A stretch of DNA of 64,000 nucleotides. Origin: Paracoccaceae bacterium (GTDB taxonomy: Bacteria > Pseudomonadota > Alphaproteobacteria > Rhodobacterales > Rhodobacteraceae). This document shows positions 34,173 to 43,113 of this stretch, in pieces (the stretch's first letter is position 1; each line of letters opens with the position of its first letter). Location: contig JANQRL010000042.1 of NCBI GenBank assembly GCA_028284605.1, forward strand, positions 38,567-102,566, read 5' to 3'. Below the pieces are notes generated by a model that made no database searches, was not told the DNA's origin, and saw nothing but the letters and a program-made list of their open reading frames with translations. The translations under genes and the position numbers were made by a program.

Positions 34173-35372
34173 TCAGCGCCGCCGCCCGAGGGAGGAATAG
34201 TGCAGCAGGCCCCAGGCGGCGAGCGGGGCGGCGAGCTTGGGCCAGAGCGTGCCGAAGGCGATCGCATCCGTCTTCGTCACCCGGGCAATGTCCGACAGCG
34301 CGCGGTGCCCGTCGATGGCGGCCGCCAGCGGGGCGGCGGATTTCGGGACACTCGCGATGGCCTTCTGGCCCTGACCGGTGAAGGGGATGCGGCCGGCCCT
34401 GGCGACTTGCTGCGCAAGCTGCTTGGCCGGGCCGCGCAGCACCGGGATCAGGGCGCCGTCCCGGGGGTCCGCGGGGCCGCGTGCCTCCGCCGCCGGGACC
34501 GCATAGCCGACATGGGTCTTCAGCGTACCGCCAAGCTTTTCGGCGAGCGCCATGGCGGTGAGGTCGTCCATCCCCTCCGGCTGCGCCGTGAACCGGGTCA
34601 GATCGTAGAGCGCTGGCGGCAGGAGCGAGACCGCCGAAAGTCCGGCCTGCGCCAGAACGTCGTAGAGGTCCGCAACGGTGAAGGCCCGGTCGCGGCTGTG
34701 CAGCAGCAGGTCATAGAACCCCGCATCGCTCTGCTCATGATCGCCCAGATGGGGATTGCGCCGGAACGGATGGCCCTCCGGCAACCGCGCCTGGATGTCG
34801 CGGGCCGCCGCCACCCGCTCCTTGGGCGGCAGGCCGTCAAGGAGCGTCCCATACGCCTCCTGCAACGGATAGACGCCGGACCGTCCATAGGGCGCATAGA
34901 CCATGAAGCCGATCCCGCCGCCGGGGGCGAGAGCCGCGCGCAGCGCGGCGAACCCGGCGACCGGATCGTCGAGATGGTGCAGCACGCCGCAGCAATCGAT
35001 ATAGTCGAACGGGCCGAGCCCGGGCGCCGCCATCAGGCTCTCGGTGAGGAAGGTGATGCCGGTGAGCGCCCTTGCCTCGGCCCGCGCCTCGGCGATCCTC
35101 CGGGCCGCCTGCGAGGGGTCGAGATAGGTGATCTCGTAGGGCGCCCCGGCCTTGGTCAGAAGCTGGGCGAGCTGGATCAGCCCGTCGCCGGTGCCGCCGC
35201 CGGCCACCAGGGCCCGCAGCGGTTCCGACCAGTCGCGCTGCCCGCCGAAGAGGTAATGGTCGATCTCTGTCGGCAGCGAGGGCGAACCGGTCATCAGCCG
35301 CCTCGCCTCGTCCGCCGGATCGCGGGCCGGATAGGGAAAGACCTCGTACTGGGCCCGCACCGCATCGGTCAT
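34173..35372 (-). CDS. Class I SAM-dependent methyltransferase
   Basis: A 399-residue protein. It starts VRAQYEVFPYPARDPADEA, has SAM motif I VAGGGTGDGLIQLAQLL, the acidic ITYLDPSQ, FDYIDCCGVLHHLDDP and LAPGGGIGFMVYAPYG. A C-terminal domain of about 170 residues follows the methyltransferase core and has no motif I can name. The substrate is unknown. It overlaps the preceding gene on the same strand (35369-36244) by 4 nt, so the two probably act in one process. Confidence 0.88.
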   Translation of the reverse strand: MTDAVRAQYEVFPYPARDPADEARRLMTGSPSLPTEIDHYLFGGQRDWSEPLRALVAGGGTGDGLIQLAQLLTKAGAPYEITYLDPSQAARRIAEARAEARALTGITFLTESLMAAPGLGPFDYIDCCGVLHHLDDPVAGFAALRAALAPGGGIGFMVYAPYGRSGVYPLQEAYGTLLDGLPPKERVAAARDIQARLPEGHPFRRNPHLGDHEQSDAGFYDLLLHSRDRAFTVADLYDVLAQAGLSAVSLLPPALYDLTRFTAQPEGMDDLTAMALAEKLGGTLKTHVGYAVPAAEARGPADPRDGALIPVLRGPAKQLAQQVARAGRIPFTGQGQKAIASVPKSAAPLAAAIDGHRALSDIARVTKTDAIAFGTLWPKLAAPLAAWGLLHYSSLGRRR

Positions 35373-36244
35373 GGGGCGATGAAGCTGACGCCCGGCATCT
35401 TCTCGATCCGGTAGACGTCCTCATCGTATCGCTCCGAAAGCTCGGCGACCAGCGCCGCGTCCCAGCCCGGCAGGTCGAGCTCCTCCTCGATCTCCTCGGG
35501 GATCGCGTATTTGTCGAGAAAGGCCGCGATGACCCGGCGCTTCTGGGTCTCGGTCTGCGGCGGATGGCTCTTCAGATAGGTCAGAAAGCGCTTCATGCCG
35601 TCCTTGGTCATGATCTCGCTCAGCAGATCGAACCCGCCGGTGATCTTGGCCAGGGGATCGACGCCGGAGAGCTCGCGGATGAGCTGCGCCCAGATCAGCG
35701 GCGTATCCTCGTTGCACCAGACGGTCAGCCGGGCATTCGGCGCCGCCGTCTGGAGCCGTGCTATCAGGTCCGACCAGCGCAGGCTGCGTGGATCGGCGCC
35801 GGCCATGAACATGCCGAAATCCTCTGCCCTCGCCGCCTCGAAGACCGCCGGCAGGAAGGTGGCGATGTTGCGCAGGGCGAGGTGGAGTTCCAGTTCGTCA
35901 TCGGGAAACAGCGCGGCGAGCCCGCCGATCTTGCGTTCGGCCAGGGCGTAGAACCGGCCGTCGGCGAAGATCTGGTTCGGGACGCCGAGGAACGCGCCGT
36001 GGCTCATCACAACCCGGGTGACGGCGTCGTCGTCGATGATGGCGTCGAGCAGGATGTCGCGGGTCTCCGGCGCCGGCGCGCCGCCACCCAGGTTCTGGAT
36101 CGTCTCCCGCAGGAGCCGCCGGAACCGGCCCGGGCCCGGCACCCTGATGCCCTGCCCGGCGAAGGTCTCGGCGTTCTTGAGAAGCGACTTGAGAAGCCGC
36201 TCGCCGTCGGTGCAATTCGCCCCGATATGGAAGACGATCTGCAT
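35369..36244 (-). CDS. Conserved-looking hypothetical protein, sulfotransferase-fold-like start
   Basis: A 291-residue protein from the ATG at 36244 (MQIVFHIGANCTDGERLLKSL). The start VFHIGANCTDGERLLKSLLKN looks like a P-loop-type PAPS-binding start seen in sulfotransferase-related proteins, given here in two pieces, VFHIGANCTD and GERLLKSLLKN, but no full signature is present. There are repeated acidic C-terminal segments (IPEEIEEELDLPGW). No signal peptide or membrane helix. Coupled to the methyltransferase by an ATGA overlap. Confidence 0.75.
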   Translation of the reverse strand: MQIVFHIGANCTDGERLLKSLLKNAETFAGQGIRVPGPGRFRRLLRETIQNLGGGAPAPETRDILLDAIIDDDAVTRVVMSHGAFLGVPNQIFADGRFYALAERKIGGLAALFPDDELELHLALRNIATFLPAVFEAARAEDFGMFMAGADPRSLRWSDLIARLQTAAPNARLTVWCNEDTPLIWAQLIRELSGVDPLAKITGGFDLLSEIMTKDGMKRFLTYLKSHPPQTETQKRRVIAAFLDKYAIPEEIEEELDLPGWDAALVAELSERYDEDVYRIEKMPGVSFIAP

Positions 36245-36355
36245 TCTGCCCTTGCCCTGCGTCTTTTTCGGCACCCTAGAGGGAGGCGCGCGGGCTGGCA
36301 AACCGGTTTCGGCAGGCTTGCGCGAGGCCGGAGGCGGGCGTACATGCGGTCCCGG

Positions 36356-36431
36356 GCCGGCCTAGCTCAGCTGGTAGAGCGTCTGATTTGTAATCAGGGG
36401 GTCGGGGGTTCGAGTCCCTCGGCCGGCACCA
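36356..36431 (+). tRNA. tRNA-Thr (anticodon TGT)
   Basis: A full cloverleaf can be drawn: acceptor arms GCCGGCC (36356-36362) and GGCCGGC (36421-36427), discriminator A and encoded CCA (36429-36431); D arm GCTCAGCTGGTAGAGC; anticodon stem around TTTGTAA with anticodon TGT at 36389-36391; T arm with GGTTCGAGTCC. It reads ACA and, by wobble, other Thr codons. The 3' CCA is encoded. The 112 bp before the next gene holds nothing I can name. Confidence 0.95.
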
Positions 36432-36543
36432 TAAGAGACTGATCCGTAAGGCTTATCATTCTGGAGAGGCGCTCGCCTTCCGAGGTGGCCGGCTTTCGGG
36501 TCGGCGGATCGAGCGCACCCGCGGATCCTCGGCTGTCGCCGCC

Positions 36544-37698
36544 CTATTCCTCCAACAGATACTCGTAGCGGGCGTCGGTCAGGGTCTTCAGGAACGCCAC
36601 CAGCGCGTCGATCCGTTCATCCTCGAGCGCGGGCCCGTGGGTCAGTTCCTCCATCGAGATCGTCTCCGGGACCGGCGCCGGGCCGAACGGCGTGCCGGTC
36701 TCGGGATTGATCAGCCGCGCCTCGGAGCGGGTGTTGTAGATGTTGTAGAACAGAACCACCGTGCGCAGGTCCTGAAACACCCCGTTATGCATGTAAGGCC
36801 CGGTCACCGCCACGTTGCGCAGGGTGGGGGTGCGGAATTTGCCGCGCTGGGCCGGATCGTCAACGGCCGGGTTCGCCAGCAGCCCGTCGTCGATCGTCCC
36901 GAGCGGCACCGCGTTCATCTCGCGCAGGGCGACATTCTCCGGTGTGCCGATATTGTGGTAGGCGTAGTCGGTGAAGGTCTCGCGCGGGTCGATCTGGCTG
37001 CGCGAGAGCTGGTGGCACTGATTGCAATTGGTGAATTGCTGGGAAAAGAACAGCAGCCGCCCGAGTTCCTCGTCCCGCGTCAGCTCCACCTCGCCGCGCA
37101 GGAACCGGTCGTATTTGGAGTCGAAGGGCGCAAACAACTCGGTGGCCTCGAAGGCGGCGATGGCTTCGGTCATCGCGGCATAGCCCGCCTCCGGGTCGTT
37201 GAGAATGCCGGCGCCGAAGAGCGCCGGGAAGGCTTCCAGATAGACCGGGTCCTCGGCCAGCCGGGCGACCACGGACGCCTTGTCGGGCATCCCCATCTCG
37301 ATGGGGTTGAGCGGCGGGCCGCCGGCCTGATCGGCCAGGGTCGCGGCGCGGCCGTCGAGGAACTGTCCGCCGATCCAGGCGCCGTCCGCATTCTGATGAA
37401 ACGCCGGGGTTAGCGCCGCATAGGATGCCGTTGGCGCGTTGCGGTCGCCGAGCGAGACGCCGTCATCGCCGGGCGAGGCCATGCCGCGCGGATCGGAGAA
37501 GGCGAAGTTCGGATCGTGGCAGGAGGCGCAGGACTGGGTCCGGTTGGCCGAGATGTTGACGTCGGAAAACAGCCGCTCGCCAAGGGCTTCCATGGTCCGT
37601 GGCGTATCGGCCGGGTCGGCCGCTCCGACGGCGGCCGCGACGAGGATGGCGCCGAACGCGGTCAGCGCCACGGGCAGCGCGGGGCGGGGGATGGGCAC
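36544..37698 (-). CDS. Di-heme cytochrome c peroxidase-family protein
   Basis: A 384-residue protein from a GTG start at 37698, supported by AAAGGA 7 nt upstream; a longer ATG frame exists but is out of family. Residues 8-27 form a signal/anchor helix. Heme motifs are CASCH at 57-61 and CNQCH at 225-229; ERLFSDVNISANRTQSCASCH and FRTPTLRNVAVTGPYMHNG are the CcpA/MauG family blocks. It would reduce peroxide or perform MauG-like oxidations in the periplasm. It shares the neighbourhood with a second di-heme protein of the family at 38681. Confidence 0.92.
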   Translation of the reverse strand: MPIPRPALPVALTAFGAILVAAAVGAADPADTPRTMEALGERLFSDVNISANRTQSCASCHDPNFAFSDPRGMASPGDDGVSLGDRNAPTASYAALTPAFHQNADGAWIGGQFLDGRAATLADQAGGPPLNPIEMGMPDKASVVARLAEDPVYLEAFPALFGAGILNDPEAGYAAMTEAIAAFEATELFAPFDSKYDRFLRGEVELTRDEELGRLLFFSQQFTNCNQCHQLSRSQIDPRETFTDYAYHNIGTPENVALREMNAVPLGTIDDGLLANPAVDDPAQRGKFRTPTLRNVAVTGPYMHNGVFQDLRTVVLFYNIYNTRSEARLINPETGTPFGPAPVPETISMEELTHGPALEDERIDALVAFLKTLTDARYEYLLEE

Positions 37699-37875
37699 CG
37701 GGAGGTCCTTTCCGATCTTTTCTGTCAGGAAATCGTTGCACGGCAGCGGCGACACGATCAAGGGCGTGGCCGAAAGCGTCGCGGAAAACAGGTCCGGCAT
37801 CGCGCTCCGGCAGAGCGGCTTGACCTCGCGGTGGCATCGGGCTTCAGGTGCTGGGATTGCAGCGGAGGGGCGCCG

Positions 37876-38634
37876 ATGTCCATCAATGCCAGTTTCAAGG
37901 CCCGTCTGGCGGCGCGGGAGCCGCTCCTGGGCGCGTTCGTCAAGACGCCGCAGCCGATCCTGATCGAGATCATGGGCCGGGCCGGGTTCGATTTCCTGGT
38001 GATCGACGCCGAACACGGCCCGTTCGGGCGCGAAGCCATCGACACGCTGATGATCGCCGGTCGCGCGGCCGGGCTACCGCTGATCGTGCGGGTTCCGGCG
38101 CGGGGGGCGGAGTGGATCGGTTTCGTCCTCGATATGGGCGCGGCCGGGATCATGGTGCCGCATGTGAACAGCGTCGCCGAGGCCGAGGCCCTGGTGCGCG
38201 CCATGCGCTACGGGCCGGCCGGGCGCGGCTTTGCCGGGACGACGCGGGCGGCGGACTATGCCGGCCGGGGCCTGGCTGCCCATCTGGCGAGCCCCGAGGC
38301 CGAGATCAGCCTGATCTGCCAGATCGAAGAGCCCGAAGGGGCGGCCAGGGCCGCGGCGATCGCGGCGGTCGACGGGGTCGATGCGCTCTTCGTCGGGCGC
38401 GCCGATCTGGCTGTGTCTTCGGGGCTGAACGATTTCTTCGCGCCGGAGGTGCTCGAAGAGACCCGCAAGGTCCTCGCCGTGCCGGGTGCGGCCACCGGCC
38501 TCTATTGTGCGCCGACGGAAGACCTCGCCCCCTTTGCCGAGGCCGGCGCCTCGCTCTTCGTCGTCGGCTCCGAGCATACACTGATCGCCCAGGGCGGCGC
38601 GGCTCTGCGGGCGCGGTTCGACGCCCTGGTGTGA
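37876..38634 (+). CDS. HpcH/HpaI aldolase/citrate lyase-family protein
   Basis: A 252-residue TIM-barrel protein. GAFVKTPQPILIEIMGRAG, VIDAEHGPFGREAID, MVPHVNSVAEAEALV, the metal-binding QIEEPEG and DALFVGRADLAVS are the class II pyruvate-dependent aldolase pattern. It cleaves or forms 2-keto-3-deoxy acids; the precise substrate is not set by sequence. The frame is open 120 codons upstream over the convergent peroxidase's antisense strand, so the ATG at 37876 is used. 47 bp before the second di-heme gene and possibly co-transcribed with it. Confidence 0.92.
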   Translation: MSINASFKARLAAREPLLGAFVKTPQPILIEIMGRAGFDFLVIDAEHGPFGREAIDTLMIAGRAAGLPLIVRVPARGAEWIGFVLDMGAAGIMVPHVNSVAEAEALVRAMRYGPAGRGFAGTTRAADYAGRGLAAHLASPEAEISLICQIEEPEGAARAAAIAAVDGVDALFVGRADLAVSSGLNDFFAPEVLEETRKVLAVPGAATGLYCAPTEDLAPFAEAGASLFVVGSEHTLIAQGGAALRARFDALV

Positions 38635-38680
38635 ACGGCTTGCCGTTGCGTTGCGCGGCAAGGCGCGGCAGGCTCCGTCC

Positions 38681-39988
38681 ATGATCCGCAGCTTGCTTTG
38701 CCTCCTCCTGCTCGGCACCGCGGCTGGTGCCGAGCTCCCCCGCGCGGTGAGCGATGCCGACTACGCGCCGGTGCGGCTGGAAGAGGCGGAGTTGGGCCAG
38801 CTCCTGTTCTACGACCCGATCCTCTCGGGGAACCGGACCGTCGCCTGCGCCACCTGCCACCATCCCGATTTCGCGACCTCCGACGGGCTTTCGCTCGGGA
38901 TCGGCGATGGCGGCATCGGCCTCGGCCCGGACCGGGTGCTGGACCCCGGGAACCGCCCCGAACGGCGCATCCCGCGCAACGCCCCCGCGCTCTTCAATCT
39001 CGGCGCGCGGGAATTCACCGTTCTCTTCCACGACGGCCGGATCGAGGTGGACCCGGCACGCCCCTCCGGCATCCGCACGCCGATGGGGACGGAGATGGAG
39101 GCCGGCTTCGCCTCGCTGCTATCGGCTCAGACCATGTTCCCGGTGCTGAGCGGCGACGAGATGGCAGGGCACTACTCAGAGAACGAGATCGCCCAGGCGG
39201 TGCGGCAGGGGCTGATCACGGGCCCGGGCGGCGCCTGGGACCTGATCGCGCGCCGGGTCGCTGCGGTTCCGGCCTATCGGGACGGGTTCGCGGCGGTCTA
39301 CGGCGTGGCGCCGGAGGACATCCACTTCACCCATATCTCCGATGCCGTGGCGGCCTTCATGGCGTTCGAATGGCGCTCTGACGAGAGCCCGTTCGACGCC
39401 TATCTTCGGGGCGAAGGGGAGCTTCCAGAGGCCGCCATCGCCGGTCTCGATCTGTTCTACGGCCGGGCCGGCTGCGCCGACTGCCATGGCGGCCCGTTCC
39501 AGACCGATCACGGCTTTCATGCCATGGGCGATGTGCAGCTCGGTCCCGGCAAGGCGGAGCGCTTCGAGAGCCATGCGCGCGATACCGGCCGGATGCGGGT
39601 GACGGGAGCGCCGGAGGATGCTTATGCTTTCCGCACGCCGTCTTTGCGCAACGTGGCCGAGACCGCGCCCTATGGCCATGCCGGGGCCTTCGCCGATCTG
39701 GCCGGCTATCTGCGTCACCATGCCGACCCGGTCGCGGGGCTCGCAGCCTATGGCCGGGACGCTGCGGTGCTGCCCGATCTCGATCTTCCGGACTGGCGGA
39801 TTGTGGAGGACACTGCGGAAGTCGCGGCCATCGCAGCGGCGGTGGAGCGCGCGCCGGTGGCTCTGAGCGAGGACGACATCGTCGCCCTGGTCGCCTTCCT
39901 CGACAGCCTGAGCGACCCGGTCGCCCTGACCGGCCGCCTCGGCGTGCCGGAAACGGTGCCGAGCGGTCTGCCGGTGCCGGGTGACTGA
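38681..39988 (+). CDS. MauG-like di-heme cytochrome c peroxidase-family protein
   Basis: A 435-residue protein with signal peptide (MIRSLLCLLLLGTAAGAELP). The heme motifs are CATCH at 56-60 and CADCH at 265-269; between them lie PRNAPALFNLGAREFTVLFH and GIRTPMGTEMEAGF, and after the second heme FRTPSLRNVAETAPYGHAGAF. The long insert after the first heme and the DGR motif (FHDGRIEV) are features of the MauG-like subgroup, related to but not shown to be MbnH. It is followed by a 304-bp gap and then the convergent CRTAC1-like gene. The substrate protein, if any, is unknown. Confidence 0.9.
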   Translation: MIRSLLCLLLLGTAAGAELPRAVSDADYAPVRLEEAELGQLLFYDPILSGNRTVACATCHHPDFATSDGLSLGIGDGGIGLGPDRVLDPGNRPERRIPRNAPALFNLGAREFTVLFHDGRIEVDPARPSGIRTPMGTEMEAGFASLLSAQTMFPVLSGDEMAGHYSENEIAQAVRQGLITGPGGAWDLIARRVAAVPAYRDGFAAVYGVAPEDIHFTHISDAVAAFMAFEWRSDESPFDAYLRGEGELPEAAIAGLDLFYGRAGCADCHGGPFQTDHGFHAMGDVQLGPGKAERFESHARDTGRMRVTGAPEDAYAFRTPSLRNVAETAPYGHAGAFADLAGYLRHHADPVAGLAAYGRDAAVLPDLDLPDWRIVEDTAEVAAIAAAVERAPVALSEDDIVALVAFLDSLSDPVALTGRLGVPETVPSGLPVPGD

Positions 39989-40292
39989 AGCACGTCTTCT
40001 AATCGGGCCGAAGCGGACCTTCGGAGGTTGCAATCGGAGGCCGCGCATCGGCGGGCCGCGGAGCGGCGACCCCACCGGCGTTCTACGCGCTTTATCTCCG
40101 CCACATCCGAACGAAGCTCGAACGACGCGCAAACGTCACCCAATCGCCGGTCCGTCAGGGCGGCTCATGCCGAAGGCATGCCTCCGGCATGACGATGCGC
40201 GGCCGGCTTCGCCTCTGTTCCGCGCCGCATAGCTTGAAGGTTCGCCAACGGCTCGGATCGAACGCCCGGCAAACCAGACCGTCACCGCGCGC
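39989..40292. other. Gene-free gap between convergent di-heme and CRTAC1 genes
   Basis: No reading frame here looks coding. A near-palindrome of 24 bp at about 40168-40191 (ATGCCGAAGGCATG then CCTCCGGCAT) and GC-rich inverted segments suggest transcription stop signals. I see no similarity to the MITE-like elements. Confidence 0.4.
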
Positions 40293-41789
40293 CTATTTCG
40301 TGATCCGCAGCACCCGGTTGAGCGCATCCGGTATGTGGGTGCTCCGGGTGCCGTCCGGCCAGTCCACGACGACCTCCGTCGTTTCGGCACCGCCCAGCCC
40401 GAAATGCAGTGGGCCGGCGCGGCCTCCGGCATGGCCGCCGCCAACCGTGACCTCCTGGACCTGCGCAACGCCGTCGGCGCGGACCGTCACCAGCGCTCCC
40501 ACGGCAAAGGCATTGCCGCCGGGTTGGCGCAGGTCCACGGCGAGCCAGCGTCCGGTGCCCTCGGTCACATTCCGGTGGAGCTCCGCCGCCGCGCGGCGGT
40601 TCACCACCACCAGGTCGAGCCGTCCGTCGCCATCGAGATCGGCGAGCGTTGCCCCGCGGGAGCGGGTCTTGCTCGCCACCCCGGCCGCCGCCGCCGTCTC
40701 CAGGAAGGTGCCGTCCGGCTGCTGCATCAGCAGGTTGTTGGGGTCCTCCATCGCCAGACCCGGCATCTGGTCCACGTTGCCCTTGGCGATGAAGAGGTCG
40801 GCGCGCCCGTCATTGTCCACATCCCCGAACTCCGCGTGCCAGCCGGTGGAGGGGCGGCCGTCCTCGCCGGTATGGGGGCGCTGGGCGTAGGTTCCTTGTG
40901 AGAACGGTGCGGCGCTGTAGGTCCCGTCGGCACTGGCGATCTGGAGGAGCTGGTCGCCCATGGAGGTCAGCATCACTTCCGGCAGCCCGTCGCCGGTGAC
41001 GTCGCGGCTGGCGATGCCCATGCCCCAGAGCTGCGGGCCCTCCCAGCCGTCCTCGGGCCCGAGAAAGCGCGCCTCCGCGATGTCCCACATCTGCTCGGCC
41101 CCGTCGTGCAGGTAATAGTGCCGGTCATTGCTGATCCGGAGCGTCGGGCGGTCCCTGGCGTCGCGCGCGGCGAGCATCGAGAGCGGGCAGAAGGCGGGGA
41201 CGAGCGGCGCGTCGCGCCAACCGTCCCCGTCTGGCGTCAGGATCACGTTGACGTCGCAGGTCCCGAACGGCCCCTCCGGGTCCGCCCGGTCCACGTAGCT
41301 GCCGACGGCGAGGGTAGGCCGGTCCGCGCCGGGCGCCCACCAGGCAGTGAAGGCGGTGCTCCAGCGGTCCGCCTCGGGCAGGGCCTCGGGGCGCGGCGTG
41401 AAGGTGCAGTCCGGTCCGCCTTCGAGGATCAGGTTCGGACCGACCCGCAACACGAAGAGGTCGAGCACCCCGTCCCCGGTCAGATCGAGCGGGTAGGCGC
41501 CGGTCACGCCGGTCAGTGGCGCGCCGGGCAGGGGCAGGGGGGTGAAGCCGAAATCGCCGCCATTGCCGAGAAGCTGCGCCGGGGCCTCGCCGCCGGCCAG
41601 AAACAGCTCCGGCAACCCGTCGCCGCTGCAATCGAACGCCGCCACGCCGCCGCCCACGAAATGTTCCCACCCGCCGGCGTAGATATGGGGCGGCAGCCCG
41701 GCGCTGCGGTCCTCGAAACGGGGCTCGGCGCCGAGCCCCGACGCCGCCAGTATCAGGCCCAGCCCGATCGCTGCCAGAGACTTGCCCAT
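40293..41789 (-). CDS. CRTAC1-type protein with FG-GAP/VCBS repeats and C-terminal ASPIC/UnbV domain
   Basis: A 498-residue exported protein (start MGKSLAAIGLGLILAASGLG, signal peptide). The repeats FDCSGDGLPELFLAGGE, LDLTGDGVLDLFVLR, RDVTGDGLPEVMLTS, GDVDNDGRADLFIAKG and ADLDGDGRLDLVVVN have the calcium-binding DxDGDGxxD form of FG-GAP propeller blades. The end HFGLGGAETTEVVVDWPDGT is the ASPIC/UnbV domain. Such proteins are secreted or surface-bound, with unclear roles. It is convergent with a di-heme oxidase gene, so a functional link is only a guess. Confidence 0.9.
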   Translation of the reverse strand: MGKSLAAIGLGLILAASGLGAEPRFEDRSAGLPPHIYAGGWEHFVGGGVAAFDCSGDGLPELFLAGGEAPAQLLGNGGDFGFTPLPLPGAPLTGVTGAYPLDLTGDGVLDLFVLRVGPNLILEGGPDCTFTPRPEALPEADRWSTAFTAWWAPGADRPTLAVGSYVDRADPEGPFGTCDVNVILTPDGDGWRDAPLVPAFCPLSMLAARDARDRPTLRISNDRHYYLHDGAEQMWDIAEARFLGPEDGWEGPQLWGMGIASRDVTGDGLPEVMLTSMGDQLLQIASADGTYSAAPFSQGTYAQRPHTGEDGRPSTGWHAEFGDVDNDGRADLFIAKGNVDQMPGLAMEDPNNLLMQQPDGTFLETAAAAGVASKTRSRGATLADLDGDGRLDLVVVNRRAAAELHRNVTEGTGRWLAVDLRQPGGNAFAVGALVTVRADGVAQVQEVTVGGGHAGGRAGPLHFGLGGAETTEVVVDWPDGTRSTHIPDALNRVLRITK

Positions 41790-41888
41790 CGGACCCTTTC
41801 CGGCTGTCTGCGCTGCGGCGCGGCGCGAAAATGCTGCGACCGCAAAGAAGATTGCGGCCATTTATCCTTCGGGATCAGCCACTTGCTT

Positions 41889-41905
41889 GTCAAATACCTT
41901 TTGAC
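41889..41905. promoter_or_regulatory. Candidate operator upstream of xylF
   Basis: GTCAAATACCTTTTGAC: perfect 6-bp inverted arms GTCAAA/TTTGAC around TACCT, located 120-136 bp before the xylF start in an AT-richer patch. A ROK/LacI-type xylose repressor site would fit, but no regulator gene is in the window. A GGCGCC...GGCGCC stem follows at about 41950-41966, and a strong GGAGGG ribosome site at xylF. Confidence 0.35.
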
Positions 41906-42024
41906 TCTCCCGCCGCGTCTGGCATCGTGACCCCCGAGGGTGTCGGGAGGCGCCCCAGCGGCGCCAAACCGCCCGCCAAGACCGGTGAACGACCGGCGCC
42001 AAAGAACCAACGGAGGGAAGTGCC

Positions 42025-43041
42025 ATGCGCACATCAATCATCGCCGCCGTCGCCCTGACGGTCGGATTCGCAACATCCGCTCTCGCCCAGACCGTGGGCG
42101 TGAGTTGGTCGAACTTCCAGGAAGAACGCTGGAAGACCGACGAAGCCGCCATCGTCGGCGCGCTCGAAGCCGGCGGCGCCGAGTACATTTCCGCCGATGC
42201 GCAGTCTTCGGCGGCCAAGCAGCTCTCCGATGTGGAGAGCCTCATCGCCCAGGGCGTCGACGCGCTCATCATCCTGGCCCAGGACACCCAGGCCATCATT
42301 CCGGCCGTCGAGGCCGCGGCGGCGGAGGGGATTCCGGTCATCGCCTATGACCGCCTCATTGAGGATGCCCGCGCGCTCTACATCACCTTCGACAATGTCG
42401 AAGTCGGCCGGATGCAGGCCCGCGCGGTCTTCGCCGCCCAGCCCTCGGGCAATTATGTGATGATCAAGGGCTCGCCGACGGACCCCAATGCGGACTTCCT
42501 GCGCGGCGGGCAGCAGGAAATCCTGCAAGCGGCGATCGACGCGGGTGACATCACCATCGTCGGCGAAGCCTATACGGATGGCTGGATCCCGGCCAACGCC
42601 CAGCGCAACATGGAGCAGATCCTGACCGCCACCGACAACAATGTCGACGCGGTGGTGGCCTCCAATGACGGCACCGCCGGCGGCGTCGTCGCGGCGCTCA
42701 CTGCCCAGGGCATGGACGGGATCCCGGTCTCCGGCCAGGACGGCGACCATGCGGCGCTCAATCGGGTCGCCAAGGGCACCCAGACCGTGAGCGTCTGGAA
42801 GGATGCGCGGGAGCTTGGCCGCGCGGCCGGCGAAGCGGCGGTCGCGATGATCGGCGGTGCGAGCCTGTCGGATGTCGGCCAGACCAAGTTCACCACCCCC
42901 GGCGGTGTCGAGGTCGATGCGATGTTCCTCGCCCCGATCCCGGTGACGCAGGAGAACCTGTCGGTGGTCAGCGATGCCGGCTGGATCGATGTCGACACGC
43001 TCTGCCAGGGTGTCGAGGGCGGCCCGGCCCCCTGCAACTGA
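42025..43041 (+). CDS. xylF: D-xylose ABC transporter substrate-binding protein
   Basis: A 338-residue periplasmic protein with a signal peptide ending ...SALAQ. The XylF-specific segment [19 protein letters not shown] (with the sugar-stacking tryptophan) and [31 protein letters not shown] and [14 protein letters not shown] are the D-xylose-binding pattern. It delivers xylose to the XylHG pump. It is the first gene of the operon and has a strong ribosome site. Confidence 0.95.
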   Translation: MRTSIIAAVALTVGFATSALAQTVGVSWSNFQEERWKTDEAAIVGALEAGGAEYISADAQSSAAKQLSDVESLIAQGVDALIILAQDTQAIIPAVEAAAAEGIPVIAYDRLIEDARALYITFDNVEVGRMQARAVFAAQPSGNYVMIKGSPTDPNADFLRGGQQEILQAAIDAGDITIVGEAYTDGWIPANAQRNMEQILTATDNNVDAVVASNDGTAGGVVAALTAQGMDGIPVSGQDGDHAALNRVAKGTQTVSVWKDARELGRAAGEAAVAMIGGASLSDVGQTKFTTPGGVEVDAMFLAPIPVTQENLSVVSDAGWIDVDTLCQGVEGGPAPCN

Positions 43042-43113
43042 TCGCCTGACGCACATGGGCTGCTCCCGGGGCTTCTCCGGGGGCGGCCCGCCTCACCTGA
43101 CGGAAGACCCAAT

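Noticed and set aside
33377..34267. A long minus-strand frame over the small membrane protein and gapR
   Set aside because: The gapR product and the 71-residue membrane protein are clear in their own frames; this one shows no family.
38681..39988. Methanobactin-type MbnH/MbnP pair
   Set aside because: The di-heme protein fits the broad MauG-like family, but no MbnP-like partner or copper genes are nearby.
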